In this document: positions 10,043 to 19,812 of the stretch, in pieces
Layout: each line of letters begins with the position of its first letter
Numbering within the stretch: the first letter of the stretch is position 1
Source of the DNA: Oxytricha trifallax
Lineage: Eukaryota > Ciliophora > Spirotrichea > Sporadotrichida > Oxytrichidae
Assembly (NCBI GenBank): GCA_000711775.1
Contig: ARYC01000823.1
Coordinates: 17,292 to 81,291, forward strand
Reading direction: 5' to 3'
Length of the DNA: 64,000 nt
Position numbers and translations under genes: made by a program
Notes under the pieces: generated by a model
What the model saw: only the letters and a program-made list of their open reading frames with translations
What the model was told of the DNA's origin: nothing
Database searches by the model: none

Positions 10043-10885
10043 ATTGACCAAAAAAATTAATTAAATATTATATATTTTTAATTTAGAATAAGGAAGTTTA
10101 ATAAACATAATTAGAGACTTTAAATTATTTGATTCAATGTTTTATTTCTTAAATTTTTAAAATTAAATGGAAATTCTTTTGCATAATTTTTAAAAGTGAT
10201 TAAAAATAATCTTTTCAAAGCAGCTTATTTTATTACTTTCTTTGATTGTAAGAGCTCAACTAAATATCTTAGTTCACAAAATTTGTTCTTATTTAACTAT
10301 GCTTTACTCTATTAGCACTATTTTATTTGAATAAAATTAAAAAATTAAAAAATTCTAATCCCTCTTAATAGAGAGCTTGTTTAGGAAAATTAATTAAATT
10401 TTTTGTCAAGGAATTAAAAATTAATATAAAATTCTAGAATTTTTGTTTGCAATATCTCCTTGAAATCTCTCTATATGAGATAATGGTTTTACTTTTTTCT
10501 TTGTTATATAAATATATTCACACCTTATAATATAAGATTATGGGTTAAATATTAATAATATCCATATTTATGGGGTTTTGGGGTTTTGATTCTGGGATGC
10601 ATAAGGTATTTTGGGTAAGTAACCCCCTTTGACAAGATATTTTATTGAGGCCAAGAGGATTTTTACACTTTGACTCAGCTTTTTTCAATTTAAAATCTTA
10701 AATCATCAGGAAATTTTGACAAATAGATATAAATTAATTACAATTGCATGTAAAATTTTTTGTTTACCTTTTGTTTATTTTTATTATAATATAAAAAAAT
10801 CTTAAAAAATGCATTAATTATAATTTGCGTTTTGGCTTTCCAAAATTATTATTTCAAATTTAAAAATTTAAAAAATAAAATTTAT
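10043..10885. other. IES A7/8, remainder
   Basis: AT-rich with no gene seen. It contains an isolated GGGGTTTTGGGGTTTTG at 10572-10588 followed by ATT, which looks like the extreme right tip of a vanished TBE. Confidence 0.5.
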
Positions 10886-11163
10886 GGTTTTAAATACCAG
10901 ATTTTAATACAACTTATGAATATTATTTGGGTAACATATCATTAGAAATACAATTTCCAATCTGTGAATATAATCAAAGCTGCACTGACACTATTTTTAC
11001 TTACAGTGTTTTAACTTAAGATTTATAGAGTTTACCAGCTAGTGTATTTAAATTTATACCCTCTACCAGAAAATTATATGTGCAATCTATCAATAAAACT
11101 GATGCAAGATTATATAATCTTATATATAAGTGCAGTGTATAAGATGGATTTACTAATATTGGA
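10886..11163 (+). CDS. MDS A8
   Basis: Reads FNTTYEYYLGNISLEIQFPI, CEYNQSCTDTIFTYSVLTQD, LPASVFKFIPSTRKLYVQSI, then CSVQDGFTNIG. B (34273-34553) and C (59608-59872) carry the same block with PECEYNQSCSDA; B and C are closer to each other than to A. It has three cysteines and N-glycosylation-like sites, consistent with an extracellular domain. Confidence 0.9.
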
Positions 11164-11879
11164 AATATTAAAATACTTTTAGAAATTAGTATTATTTATT
11201 ACTAATATATGTTGTGAGCGGCGAGAACGACAAAAAACACTAATGCTAAGAAATTTGTGGAGATGAAAAAAACTTGAAAAATTTCAAAAACACATATTGA
11301 GACCTCTCATTCAGTCGTTTAAGAAAAAACAGCTTCTGGTACAACTTCTGGTGCGATGTAATCTGGAGTTCACAAAAAAGTAGGGTAGGTAAATATTCTA
11401 AAAATCCTAATGCCATCTTTAAAAAATTATGGCCCCTATTTAATACACATATATTAGTAATAAATAATACTGATTATATAATAGAGATCTCTTATTAAAT
11501 TTTGATCTCTAATTTTAATTTACCTTTCAAGTTATTATCTAACTCTATCTACTTTTAGAAATTAATTTTTTATTTTAAAAATACAGTTATCAAATATTGA
11601 TAAACTAAAGTTCTCATTGCTTAAGCTTATTTAATCTAATATATATATTTAAAAGATAAAAGTTCCATCTATCATTCAAATATATTATGATTTCTTTTTA
11701 AATTCTATTAGTTCAAATCTTCATACATAATATAAATTTGTCATTATCAAAATAAGTAAATCAATTATATCTATTGAAAAGTGTCGCATTATGAATTTTA
11801 ATATTTCTATATTAATAAAATTATTTTCTAAAAGAAAATAATTTAAGTCCAGTAAATCCCTTAATCATATTTATTTTCA
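11164..11879. other. IES A8/9 with a 284-bp inverted-repeat insert
   Basis: Positions 11188-11212 and 11447-11471 are inverted copies (AGTATTATTTATTACTAATA and its complement). The enclosed 230 bases (TGTGAGCGGCGAGAACGAC...) have a different base composition from the flanks. This is likely a small non-autonomous element. Otherwise AT-rich; B has only about 300 bases here. Confidence 0.55.
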
Positions 11880-12210
11880 AAATAATCAAAGCTTTTCAGT
11901 AAATATAATATGGGATGGAAATGACTAAGATCCTTAATAAAATACAAGTGTAGATACAAATTCAACTACATTACCAAATTAAAATACAAATACAAGTACA
12001 AGAGTATATTTGCCAAATTACGCTCCCTAATTTTATGAGAAGCCAAGGGATATTGTAATAATAGCTGGTGCACAAGCCTCCCTTACACTGCCTGACTATT
12101 ATGATCCTAATCCAAATGATAAAGTTACAGTTAAATTTGAAACACCTGAAAGATATAAGAAATACTTCAGATTGTAGAATCAAAATACTATAATAAATCC
12201 CAATCAATTG
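11880..12210 (+). CDS. MDS A9 (cadherin-like stretch)
   Basis: Reads NNQSFSVNIIWDGNDQD, a threonine/asparagine-rich insert of 21 residues unique to copy A, then YLPNYAPQFYEKPRDIVIIA, GAQASLTLPDYYDPNPNDKV and TVKFETPERYKKYF. The pattern 'NyAPqF..., (x)n, aGaqasltLPdyyDpNpnDkvtv' resembles CADG/dystroglycan-type cadherin-like domains; this is an inference from pattern. B counterpart at 34857-35123, cut there by TBE-3. Confidence 0.85.
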
Positions 12211-12748
12211 TTCTTGCAATTATCTATCAAAAAGCTTATTTTTATTCAATAAAAATATCATAATAATGAAATTTGCTAATATAAAACTTTAGCAGACAAA
12301 AAAAGGACTAATAAATAAATTTTAATTTCAATTTTTAATCAAATTTGTTAGTTAAATTTAATAGGCATAAATGATATAGAAAAGATGCCAGTTTGATTTT
12401 TACGATTCAATTTACAGAATATTTTTGTATTTTTTTAATAACCTTACACGATCTTTGCTTTATGTATTTTAAGTATATTTATTTAAATTGCGAAAAATTT
12501 AATCTTCATATTTACAAATTATTAAACAAAATATAATTATGATAAAGATTTTGTTATAAGTAATTAATTAGAAGATAATACTAGAACGATATTTCATTTT
12601 AAAAATTACTTAAATCTTTAAGATAGCTTATTTTATATCAATTATAATAATAAAGGTTGTAGAAGTAACATTATAAAAAGTTCGATTTTTCACAGATAAT
12701 AATTTCAATATAAATTACACTCCTTATTTTAAATAATTAATCATGTAG
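12211..12748. other. IES A9/10
   Basis: AT-rich; no gene, repeat or element recognised. The 3' edge shares TTTATTTGATGCAGGATT with copy B, so the MDS border lies at or just before it. Confidence 0.5.
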
Positions 12749-13430
12749 TTTATTTGATGCAGGATTTAATGAACTCGGTGACTAGTATTTGATAGTTACA
12801 TTAAGAGATAATAATCCAACAATCCCAAAAGAGACGAAATATTTAATAAAGGCCACTTTCATACAAAATGATAATTATGAGATGGAAAATACAAATGTTA
12901 ATAATATCAGTATAACTAATTCAACTCAGTCAATCTATGCTTTTGCTAAATACAAATAAATAAGTATAGGTAAAGTCACACCAACTGGATTAATTGTACT
13001 CAATTTTGAAAAGAGTATAAATATTACAAATTTAACCTACGCCTATGAGCTTATTAAGAAGTCTCTCAAATTAGACTTTTAAGACTAAAACATTCAATTC
13101 AAATGGGAGATTGTTGATATGAAAACTAATCAAATCTCTATACAAGTTTACTTTAACAATCCCCTTTTGATTTCTTCATCTTAGGATATAATTATTTATT
13201 TATTTTAAGGACAAGACTTAGTTGAATGTGGTATTAGTTGATCCTAACGTGTTCTTAAATCTTAAAACTAATTAATCTATTATCCTTGAATATAAAATGC
13301 CTCCTTAGATTAATCTACAAGACAATGAATACTTCTTATTAATGTCAAAGTTCTTTAACTCAACTTTATCCTCTCTTATGATAACTAAAGTTACAACTTA
13401 AATAGCGATTTCTCAATCTCTTTAAACAAT
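12749..13430 (+). CDS. MDS A10, with a copy-A-specific 25-bp IES
   Basis: Reads FDAGFNELGDQYLIVTLRDN, ATFIQNDNYEMENTNVNNI, STQSIYAFAKYKQISIGKV, IKKSLKLDFQDQNIQFKWEI, then NPLLISSSQD. A 25-bp interruption (13183-13207) follows, then KTQLNVVLVDPNVFLNLKTN and FNSTLSSLMITKVTTQIAIS. B 39388-40043 is colinear without the interruption. This is an extracellular part of the protein just before the membrane region. Confidence 0.9.
13183..13207 (+). other. 25-bp IES inside MDS A10, pointer AGGA
   Basis: AGGA occurs at 13183-13186 and 13208-13211. Removing one copy plus TATAATTATTTATTTATTTTA restores SSQDKTQLN, exactly parallel to SSQDKTQLN in copy B, which lacks the insertion. Left in place, the insert shifts the frame. 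Confidence 0.9.
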
Positions 13431-13747
13431 AGAGACCTATAACTTATTAGCTTTGCTCAATTATATTTAAATTATGATCTTAAATGCTTATAAAGTTATT
13501 TTTATATCATAAATTCATTTTGTGCATTTATAGTTTAAGTTAAATGTAGGAATTGTGTGAATTGAAGTGAATTCAATTCTTTAATTTTAATATCCTTTAT
13601 AACTTTCATTTAATTTATATATTTTAATTTTCTTAATTGAATAGAGAAATAATTTTTTATTTAAACATAATTTACATTATAAAAAATAATAATCAATTTA
13701 AATACTATCACCAAACTTAATTAAGAATTAAAAAGAATTTGGATGTT
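13431..13747. other. IES A10/11
   Basis: About 317 AT-rich bases; no gene or element seen. The same position holds an IES of similar size (40044-40421) in copy B. Confidence 0.5.
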
Positions 13748-13931
13748 AAAATGTGGGGACTTATCAATAGCCAACAGATAATATCGCATACTCCTTTGCT
13801 TAACATCGTTATACCCTCAAATTTATATTACTTCTATCAACTTGTAGTAGGAACTTTAAAATTTGATTTTTTATTTTCAGATGATTTAATCAGAGACACT
13901 TTTAAATTAGAAGAATAGTATCAACCTTATT
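13748..13931 (+). CDS. MDS A11, first part
   Basis: Reads MWGLINSQQIISHTPLLNIV, then SNLYYFYQLVVGTLKFDFLF and LIRDTFKLEEQYQPY, and stops at ATT 13929-13931 where a TBE is inserted. Colinear with B 40422 onward. The 'WGLINSQQ...PLLN' motif marks entry into the C-terminal membrane region. Confidence 0.9.
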
Positions 13932-14126
13932 CAAAACCCCAAAACCCCTCCAGTATTTAAATATAAGTTTTGATTGAAATTGGTAATCAAAACCCCAAAA
14001 CCCCTTAGTGAGGTTTATAAGTGCTTTGATTTGTAGGGTATAGTTGGGGTCTTATTGGGGTTAGCAGAGAAAACGCAAGTTTTATGTGAATTTAATGAAT
14101 ATTTAATGAGTATTAATGTGCTTAAT

Positions 14127-15575
14127 TCAAACAAATTTTATCTGCTTATCTTTGTGGTATCTCTTGAACTTAGCTCTCTTTAATGTTTCAAGTATATCTT
14201 CTAATGATGATCTTGGATATGCTGGAGCTCTTACTATGATCATCTCAACCATTTTCTTAATCTAAGTGCATACATCTTCTTGCTTTATATGTTTAACAGC
14301 CATGCTTATTGATTACTTTTCTTGCTTTGTTCCGAAGTACGACATACTTTCCATATCGCACTCTAAAATAATTGCTGCTACCGCCCAGACATCCCACTAA
14401 ACAGAGCCATTAGTCCACTTCTCTCTTATTGGGAAGTACCCAGGTGTGCCTAGCACTTTAGCTAAAGTCACTATTTCTTACCTTATTGCTCTATTGAAAT
14501 CAATGACTACTATTTCTAAAGGACAGAGATTTAGCATTACATTTTCTGGCTTCAAATCTCTATGAACATACCCTAGATCATGCAGCTCTTTCACACCCTT
14601 GGTCATTTCCGTGAGTATCTCATTCAAGTCATCTGGGTATCTATTATGGTAGAGATAATCTCTTAGAGTCATTTCAAATTTCTTAAGTCGTAGTGCAATA
14701 AAACCATGTCCAAGAATAACTCCATCGAGTTTAAGCAAGTTCTTGCATTACCTTTTATGAGCCTCTCTTAGTATTATGTATTCATTGGCAAACTCATTTT
14801 GATACTGCTCGTTCCTAATAAGATATTTGAAAGGATATACTTTATAAGCATACTCATCAACTACTATGAGTTTTGCCTTGTTAGGCACATCAATATGTAA
14901 ATAGTTGTCAATGCAAAAACTGAGATCTACTGCATTTAATGCAGGTATATACATAGCTCTCTCTTACAAGCATGCTATATATAATTCATTAGCTGGTTGG
15001 TTCATTGACTCAAAACGTTTCTGCTTCTTAAGTCTCTCTTCCTGCTCTCTTTAAGACTCTACAGTATTGGACTTTCTCTTGGCTGGTATAAGTATTTATG
15101 TTTCTTTATCTTGCATTAAAAACTCACTTAAATGATGTTTTTGCATGTGTCTTTTAACTTTAGCTGAGTGAGTGTAAGACTTCATGCAAGTCGTGCACTA
15201 ATACCTGCCATCGACCTTTTCGTGCTTAAAATATATCTTAGCTCTCCCAGAGTGCATCTCTTTGATGTGCCTCTTCAAGCTCGAATCAGTTGAGAAGAAA
15301 TTTTAGCATTCATCACATTAGAATTCTTTAATCTTTTCTAGTGGGAGATGTTCTTTTAACTCCTCAACATCTTCGATTAGCGTTTAAATACTTATCTCTG
15401 CTCTCTGCTTCCTGATATTTATTTCTAGAACAAACACCTCTGATTCAAACTCAAGAGCTTTAAGCTCTGGCTCCTTTTCAATGTATATGATCTCTGGCTT
15501 CTTAGTTTATCCAAAGTTTAGCTAAGATTATCCACTGCCAAGAGAGACTGCTTTGCGATTTAAGTTAGCCGCCAT
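14127..15575 (-). CDS. TBE 57-kDa zinc-finger / protein-kinase protein
   Basis: One uninterrupted 482-codon frame (TAA/TAG = Gln), from ATG 15575 in MAANLNRKAVSLGSG to TGA 14127-14129 after KQIKFV. Two C2H2 zinc fingers lie at about residues 125-150 (CDEC..FFSTDSSLKRHIKEMH) and 165-187 (CTTCMKSYTHSAKVKRHMQK). A protein-kinase-like domain follows at about residues 270-455. Its catalytic loop YVHRDLKPENVMLN is intact. The metal-binding motif is DFN instead of DFG, the activation segment is LGTPGYFP, and WDVWAVAAIILE resembles subdomain IX. No clear glycine loop is seen at the kinase N-terminus, so activity is uncertain. Known: TBE transposons encode a ~57-kDa zinc-finger/kinase protein of unknown role in transposition. 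It is divergently arranged with the 22-kDa gene across 566 bp. Confidence 0.95.
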
Positions 15576-16141
15576 GTTTAAATTCAAATTTAAATTTCTA
15601 TTATAAAGCTCTAATAACCTCTCTAGTTATAGTAACTTTGTATAGGAGTTGGTACTGCAACAACAATGGTTGATTCTTAGGCGTTAGACATCATATTTAT
15701 ACTAAGTTTATAACTATAAATTTTCTAAATTCATGCTTAATATTTTTAATTTTGGTACCAACTTAGAAAAAATTGAGGTTGGTACTGGTACCAGTTAGGT
15801 TTTGAACCATATTGGAACTTTTCCATTAAAACCTCATTAGTTTAAAACTAGGTACTAATTAAGTTTTGGTACTATTAAATTAGTACCAATTAAAATTAAA
15901 CGAATTTAGTACCAGTACTAATTAAATTTAAACAAATTTAGTACTAATTTAATGGAACTAAATTGATAAAAATGGAGCTCCATCACTGCAGTTTGTTACA
16001 GCTTCTGCAAACTTTCTCCACGTATCTTTGCAGGGTTGACCTCCTATAAGATGCCCATATTTAATAGTAAGATTTTAAACAATAGGATCCAGAAGTCTAT
16101 AAGTTATAATTTGAAATTCATTAATAGGAAGAGGAACAAAG
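15576..16141. promoter_or_regulatory. Divergent intergenic region of TBE-2 with GGTAC-type repeats
   Basis: This stretch separates the divergent starts of the 57-kDa and 22-kDa genes, so it must carry both promoters. It contains many short repeats around GGTACC/GTAC: TTGGTACCAACTT, GGTTGGTACTGGTACCAG, TTAGTACCAATTAA, TTAGTACCAGTACTAA. The same motif crowd recurs in TBE-3 at 37130-37500. Promoter function is inferred from position only. Confidence 0.5.
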
Positions 16142-16932
16142 ATGGAATCACTCAATGATCAAATGAAAAGAGTCGAGGCTCAAGAAATGATATCAAGATT
16201 CAGAAGTAAGGAAGATCTCTATCGATACCTAACTTTACATGGTAAGATAACTTGATGATTATTAACATATTATACAGTTGGTTTATTCCTTCCAACGATG
16301 GAAGGTACCAAAATTTCATTCTTGAAAGCAATACTTTGTGAGGAGAAGAAAGCTTTTAAAAATAAAGAGATTAAACTAATCGAAATTCCCAACTACCCTG
16401 AGATTTCAGTCACTAATCTTTATGAGGATGCCATGTAAGATGAGGAAGTGGTAGTTTATCTTCCTACCAAGAAACAACTCTCTAATAAACTCCCAGAGAG
16501 GAACTTCTTCTTTGGTGTTCTTGGTACAATAAAAGAGGATTATCTCAGAGAAATTATTGAAAAAGCACATAAGAAACGATATTCTATTTCTCCTGAAGAC
16601 TAGAAGAAGCAAGGCATTCTAATAAGCTCAGCTTGGCTAGAGGAACTTAAGAAGCATCCTTATCTTTCAAGTAAGCTTTGACATATAACTTTGTAGGAAA
16701 ATCTGGCACTGGTATATATCTTATGAAAGAGCATGCTAAGGTTCATAGAGAGAGAAAGTCACAGAAAATTCATGAAGTGAGCAAGAGACTTTATAAAGAT
16801 TTTTAAAAGCCAGATGAAATGAACATAGATGCAGGAGCTGGCACAAAGAGAAGAAATATGGGCCCAAGCAAGCCATAAGAAGAGGAGAAGAAAGAGAAGC
16901 CAAACCCATTTATGGGCCAATTTAATATGTGA
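16142..16932 (+). CDS. TBE 22-kDa protein gene with two small introns
   Basis: ATG 16142 (MESLNDQMKRVEAQEMISRF) to TGA 16930-16932 (...GQFNM). Two GT..AG introns restore one frame: 16242-16277 (36 bp, contains an in-frame TGA if retained) and 16671-16696 (26 bp). The spliced exons are 100+393+236 = 729 bases, 242 residues. Conserved parts are ISFLKAILCEEKKAF, YPEISVTNLYEDAM, LPTKKQLSNKLPERNFFFGV, and a basic tail (HRERKSQ, GTKRRN). No known domain is recognised; it is charged and probably nuclear. Known: TBEs carry a '22-kDa' ORF of unknown function. It converges with the transposase gene, leaving 6 bp between the stops. Confidence 0.9.
16242..16277 (+). other. Intron 1 of TBE-2 22-kDa gene
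   Basis: GTAAGATAAC...TATACAG, 36 bp. Removal joins TTACATG to TTGGTTTATT, giving LTLHVGLF. In TBE-4 and TBE-5 the matching bases read as continuous protein instead (see findings). Confidence 0.8.
16671..16696 (+). other. Intron 2 of TBE-2 22-kDa gene
   Basis: GTAAGCTTTG...TTTGTAG, 26 bp. The same intron is present in TBE-4 (49231-49259, 29 bp) and TBE-7 (63262-63287). Confidence 0.85.
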
Positions 16933-16938
16933 ATATAT

Positions 16939-18003
16939 TCATTCGTTTAAATCTAAAACTTATTTATAAACATTCATTCTTCCCTTTCTCGCACAAATTG
17001 TTGTCTTATCTACGCTCACTCTCTTACAGCTGCTTTGAATCAAGTCTACTGTATCGATGGGCAAGTCATGCATAAGATGATACAGCAGAAGCTTCTTGTA
17101 GTGAGTCTTTATTTAACTCCAGTAGAATTCTATTCCATTAAATTAAGGGCTGTAAGGAACGTTGTATACAGGAGTTATGTTTAGGTCTTCATAAGCTTTC
17201 TTAGACTCCTTAGTCTTATGAACTGATAGGTTATCAACAAACAGGATGATCTCTTGGTTGCTATACTTCTCTCTGAGCTTATGTAGGAACTCTATATACT
17301 ACTCTCGCTTAATAGAGCGAGGGTGAATCACATAACTCTCTAAGCCTGAATCTTCACTTATACCAGCTAAAATTGCATGAGTGACTACCTTTACTTTTTA
17401 GTCATAAACTTCTATGTTATCATACTTCTTGTACCATGACTTATTAATAAAAGTGTTGAACGTAAACACAGCTTCATCTGCATGTATGAACTTGATGTTA
17501 TTATCAATAGCTCTCTGCATTTAATCATATATATAGTTTAAATTATTACTATAAAATGGCACTGTAAAATCAATCACTCTCTTAACTCTGTTGACAGTCT
17601 TGAAAGTAATACCATTTCGTCTATAAATATTGGCTATAGTCTAAGGAGAGATACGCATGTCTGGAAACTTGCGATGAAACATGACAGCTCGTTATTCAAG
17701 AGGAAAGTGAGCCCAATACTTTAATGTCTTAGAGTCACAGAGATAGTCAATATGGACCTGTGAGAACTTTTATTTTCTTGCAGGATGTTTTCAAGAGCCT
17801 GAGTTATAATGTTAAACAGCTAACAAGCAATGATACCTAACAGTTGAGGCACTCTTGTGTAGGAGTCTTGCTATGGCTGTATAATTCAACACTGGTTTGA
17901 CTTAGTCTATATTAATACTTGTACCATACCTAAGCTTAAGCAGTAAATCTAAATATTACTCATCATAAATAGACCCTAAATTTCGCTAATTTCTATTTCT
18001 CAT
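16939..18003 (-). CDS. TBE 42-kDa transposase (DD34E), with one in-frame TGA
   Basis: ATG 18003 (MRNRNQRNLGSIYDEQYLDL) to TGA 16939-16941 (VYKQVLDLNE), 355 codons including the stop. It has a helix-turn-helix-like segment RISPQTIANIYRRNGITFKT and a Tc1/IS630-type DDE domain: first D in FIHADEAVFTF, second D in IILFVDNLSVHK, E in FNGIEFYW, with 34 residues between the second D and E. One TGA lies in frame near codon 85 (GS-TGA-KHP, about 17749-17751) and is shared by TBE-7; everything else is open. Known: Oxytricha TBE transposases are germline-encoded and take part in DNA elimination. With TGA as the only stop, this copy would give a short N-terminal peptide unless TGA is bypassed or translation starts downstream. 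Confidence 0.9.
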
Positions 18004-18378
18004 TTTGCAAATTGGCCTAATTTCTCTACTAACCCCAATAAGACCCCAACTATACCCTACAAATCAAAGCACTTATAAACCTCACTAAGGGGTTTTGGGG
18101 TTTTGAATGTTGGGGATTATATTATATTTTTGTGATTAATTTTGGTTGTAATATTCAATTCCTTTTAAGTTTGAAATTTTTTATAATTTAATTCCCAAAC
18201 TTATATCGAAAAATGAGAACGCATTAATTGTGAATAAAACGGTTTTGAGAAAAAATCTTCATCAGTTTCGAAACTATCACTAAAATTATGTTATAAAACT
18301 CAAATTAACCTTAATCCCCAAACTATACTTTTATATTTAAAAAAATATAACTCTATTAAAGGATTTTTTGAGTTTTAA

Positions 18379-19088
18379 ATTCTGAAGATTTTAATAATTT
18401 TGGGTACAATTCTAATCAAACAATTTAAAACATTGGATTTAACATATATTTGCTCTTGCTCTCGCCTGTTTTAATATTCCTAAGTTTGGGACTAACTTAC
18501 GTCTCAGAGACTTTTTAAAAGTAATTAATAATCTAAGTAAATTTTATTATAGGTTAACAAGACCAGCTAAATTTTTGAGCAAATTTATGATATTTAAGTT
18601 TCCTCTTAGACTTTTGATAGAGTCCTATGTTAATATATTATTGAGTGCATTTATTAATTTTCACTTTCTACGCTTTGGGGATAACTATGGAGAAGATTTT
18701 TCATCAGTTCTTTCTTTTATCTTGCTAGTAAGCTCAGCATTTTAAATTTAATATATATATATAGATTATGTCAATACCTATTCCATTTATGTCGGGATTA
18801 TATTTGTATAAAGCTTAAAACTCCAAATTAACAAAAGATAGCTCAATATCTTGCTTTTACCAAGATTTAAGAGCTAATAAAAAGTCTTCACTTATGTTTT
18901 ACTCTATATATTTCATAAGGAGAGCTATTTTTGTGATTACTATGCTTTACTTTTCAGAATATCCATACTTGCAGATTTTGATATTCAAACTACAAGCTTA
19001 TATACAATTAGGGTATTTAATCACAGTATTACCTTTTGAAAGCACAAAGCACAATATAATGGAGATTATGAATGAAGTTTTATCATAA
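18379..19088 (+). CDS. MDS A11, second part (membrane region), with two introns
   Basis: Resumes at SEDFNNFGYNSNQTIQ after the TBE. The hydrophobic segment NIGFNIYLLLLSPVLIFLSL follows, then intron 18521-18552, LTRPAKFLSKFMIFKFPLRL, SYVNILLSAFINFHFL, intron 18728-18764, IPFMSGLYLY, SIYFIRRAIFVITMLYF, LQILIFKLQAYIQLGYLITV, and MEIMNEVLS. There are at least four membrane segments. B 40422-41312 matches throughout, including both intron positions. The 3' MDS border is near 19085. Confidence 0.9.
18521..18552 (+). other. Intron in MDS A11 (32 bp)
   Basis: GTAATTAATA...TTATTATAG. Splicing gives ETFQKLTRPAK; copy B has a 32-bp intron at the same codon (40747-40778). It is an intron, not an IES, because the borders are GT..AG and no direct-repeat pointer is needed. 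Confidence 0.85.
18728..18764 (+). other. Intron in MDS A11 (37 bp)
   Basis: GTAAGCTCAG...ATATATATAG. Splicing joins FILL to IMSIPIPFMSG. The counterpart in copy B is 40954-40987. Confidence 0.85.
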
Positions 19089-19395
19089 ATATAAAATTGA
19101 TTGAGAAAAATTTTATGAATAAATATTTATATTAATCATGTTATAAGAAAAAGAGTGTTATAAATGAAAAGAAAATATAAAGTTAAGATAATAATTTTTT
19201 AATATTTATTCTATTATCAGTAGAATAATGGATCATGTAAAATAGGATTTTGTATTGAAGACAAATTATATCTTTAAAATATTAATTTAAGCTCAACTAT
19301 ATAATAAATTTTCTATATACAGCGAAAAGGAAGATTTTAACATGTTCTAAAATTAATATTGTTACTATTTAAATGAAAAAAATAAATAAAATTTA

Positions 19396-19474
19396 AGTAA
19401 TAGTCACCATATATTCAGAGTGTCTGATATTTTTCACTGATTACTTATATGATCCATAATTAAAACAGGACATT
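19396..19474 (+). CDS. MDS A12 (very short)
   Basis: Reads VIVTIYSECLIFFTDYLYDP then QLKQDI; B 42224-42303 reads VIVTIYSECLIYFTDFIQDP. About 79 bases, part of a membrane segment. It is flanked by IESs of about 310 bp (before) and 337 bp (after). Confidence 0.85.
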
Positions 19475-19812
19475 CATTAAAAATAGATTACCATTCATAA
19501 TTTATTCAATATTTCTTTTTTATAATTAAAAAATGAGTCAACTATATAAATATATTATATGATTTGATAGAATTCTTGAATTCAATTTATTTTAAAACAA
19601 TATAATAAAAATACTTTTAAATAAACATTAATAAACCTAAGTAAAAAGTTTCAAATTCTTAAAGATAATATAGGGGAATTTTTCAAGTTAAATTACTGAT
19701 TTAATTTTATTTGTTATATTTATTCACTATAAGCATTCTTTCCTGCTTAAACAAATAAAATTCCTTAATTAAGTATTTTGATAAAAATTTTGAATAATTT
19801 TTTAGTTTTTTG

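Larger units (their letters stand above)
13988..18105 (-). mobile_element. TBE-2, nearly intact 4118-bp TBE (type I)
   Basis: Ends are CAAAACCCCAAAACCCCTTA and GGGGTTTTGGGGTTTTG, with about 75-80 bp inverted repeats (TTAGTGAGGTTTATAAGTGC, GGGTATAGTTGGGGTCTTAT). AAT is duplicated at 13985-13987 and 18106-18108. It carries three genes: 57-kDa (minus), 22-kDa (plus) and transposase (minus), the known TBE gene set. It is the best-preserved copy in the window and lies within an older TBE. Confidence 0.97.
13932..18378. mobile_element. Old TBE remnant, inserted in MDS A11 and host of TBE-2
   Basis: The left tip CAAAACCCCAAAACCCC is at 13932; the right end is decayed (CTCTATTAAAGGATTTTTTG then AGTTTTAA) and reaches 18378. 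ATT flanks both sides (13929-13931, 18379-18381). Excision through ATT gives CCTTATTCTGAAGATTTT, parallel to CCATACTCAGATGATTTC in copy B, in frame. Only the outer 55 bases at left and about 270 at right survive; TBE-2 occupies the rest. Confidence 0.85.

Noticed and set aside
11971-12219. Minus-strand 82-residue ORF
   Set aside because: Antisense of MDS A9, whose + frame is conserved in copy B.
16406-16612. Minus-strand 68-residue ORF in TBE-2
   Set aside because: Antisense shadow of the 22-kDa exon 2.
13932-18105. Telomere repeats as true chromosome ends
   Set aside because: C4A4/G4T4 tracts here are at TBE or MITE tips, flanked by AAT/ATT duplications, with gene sequence continuing on both sides.
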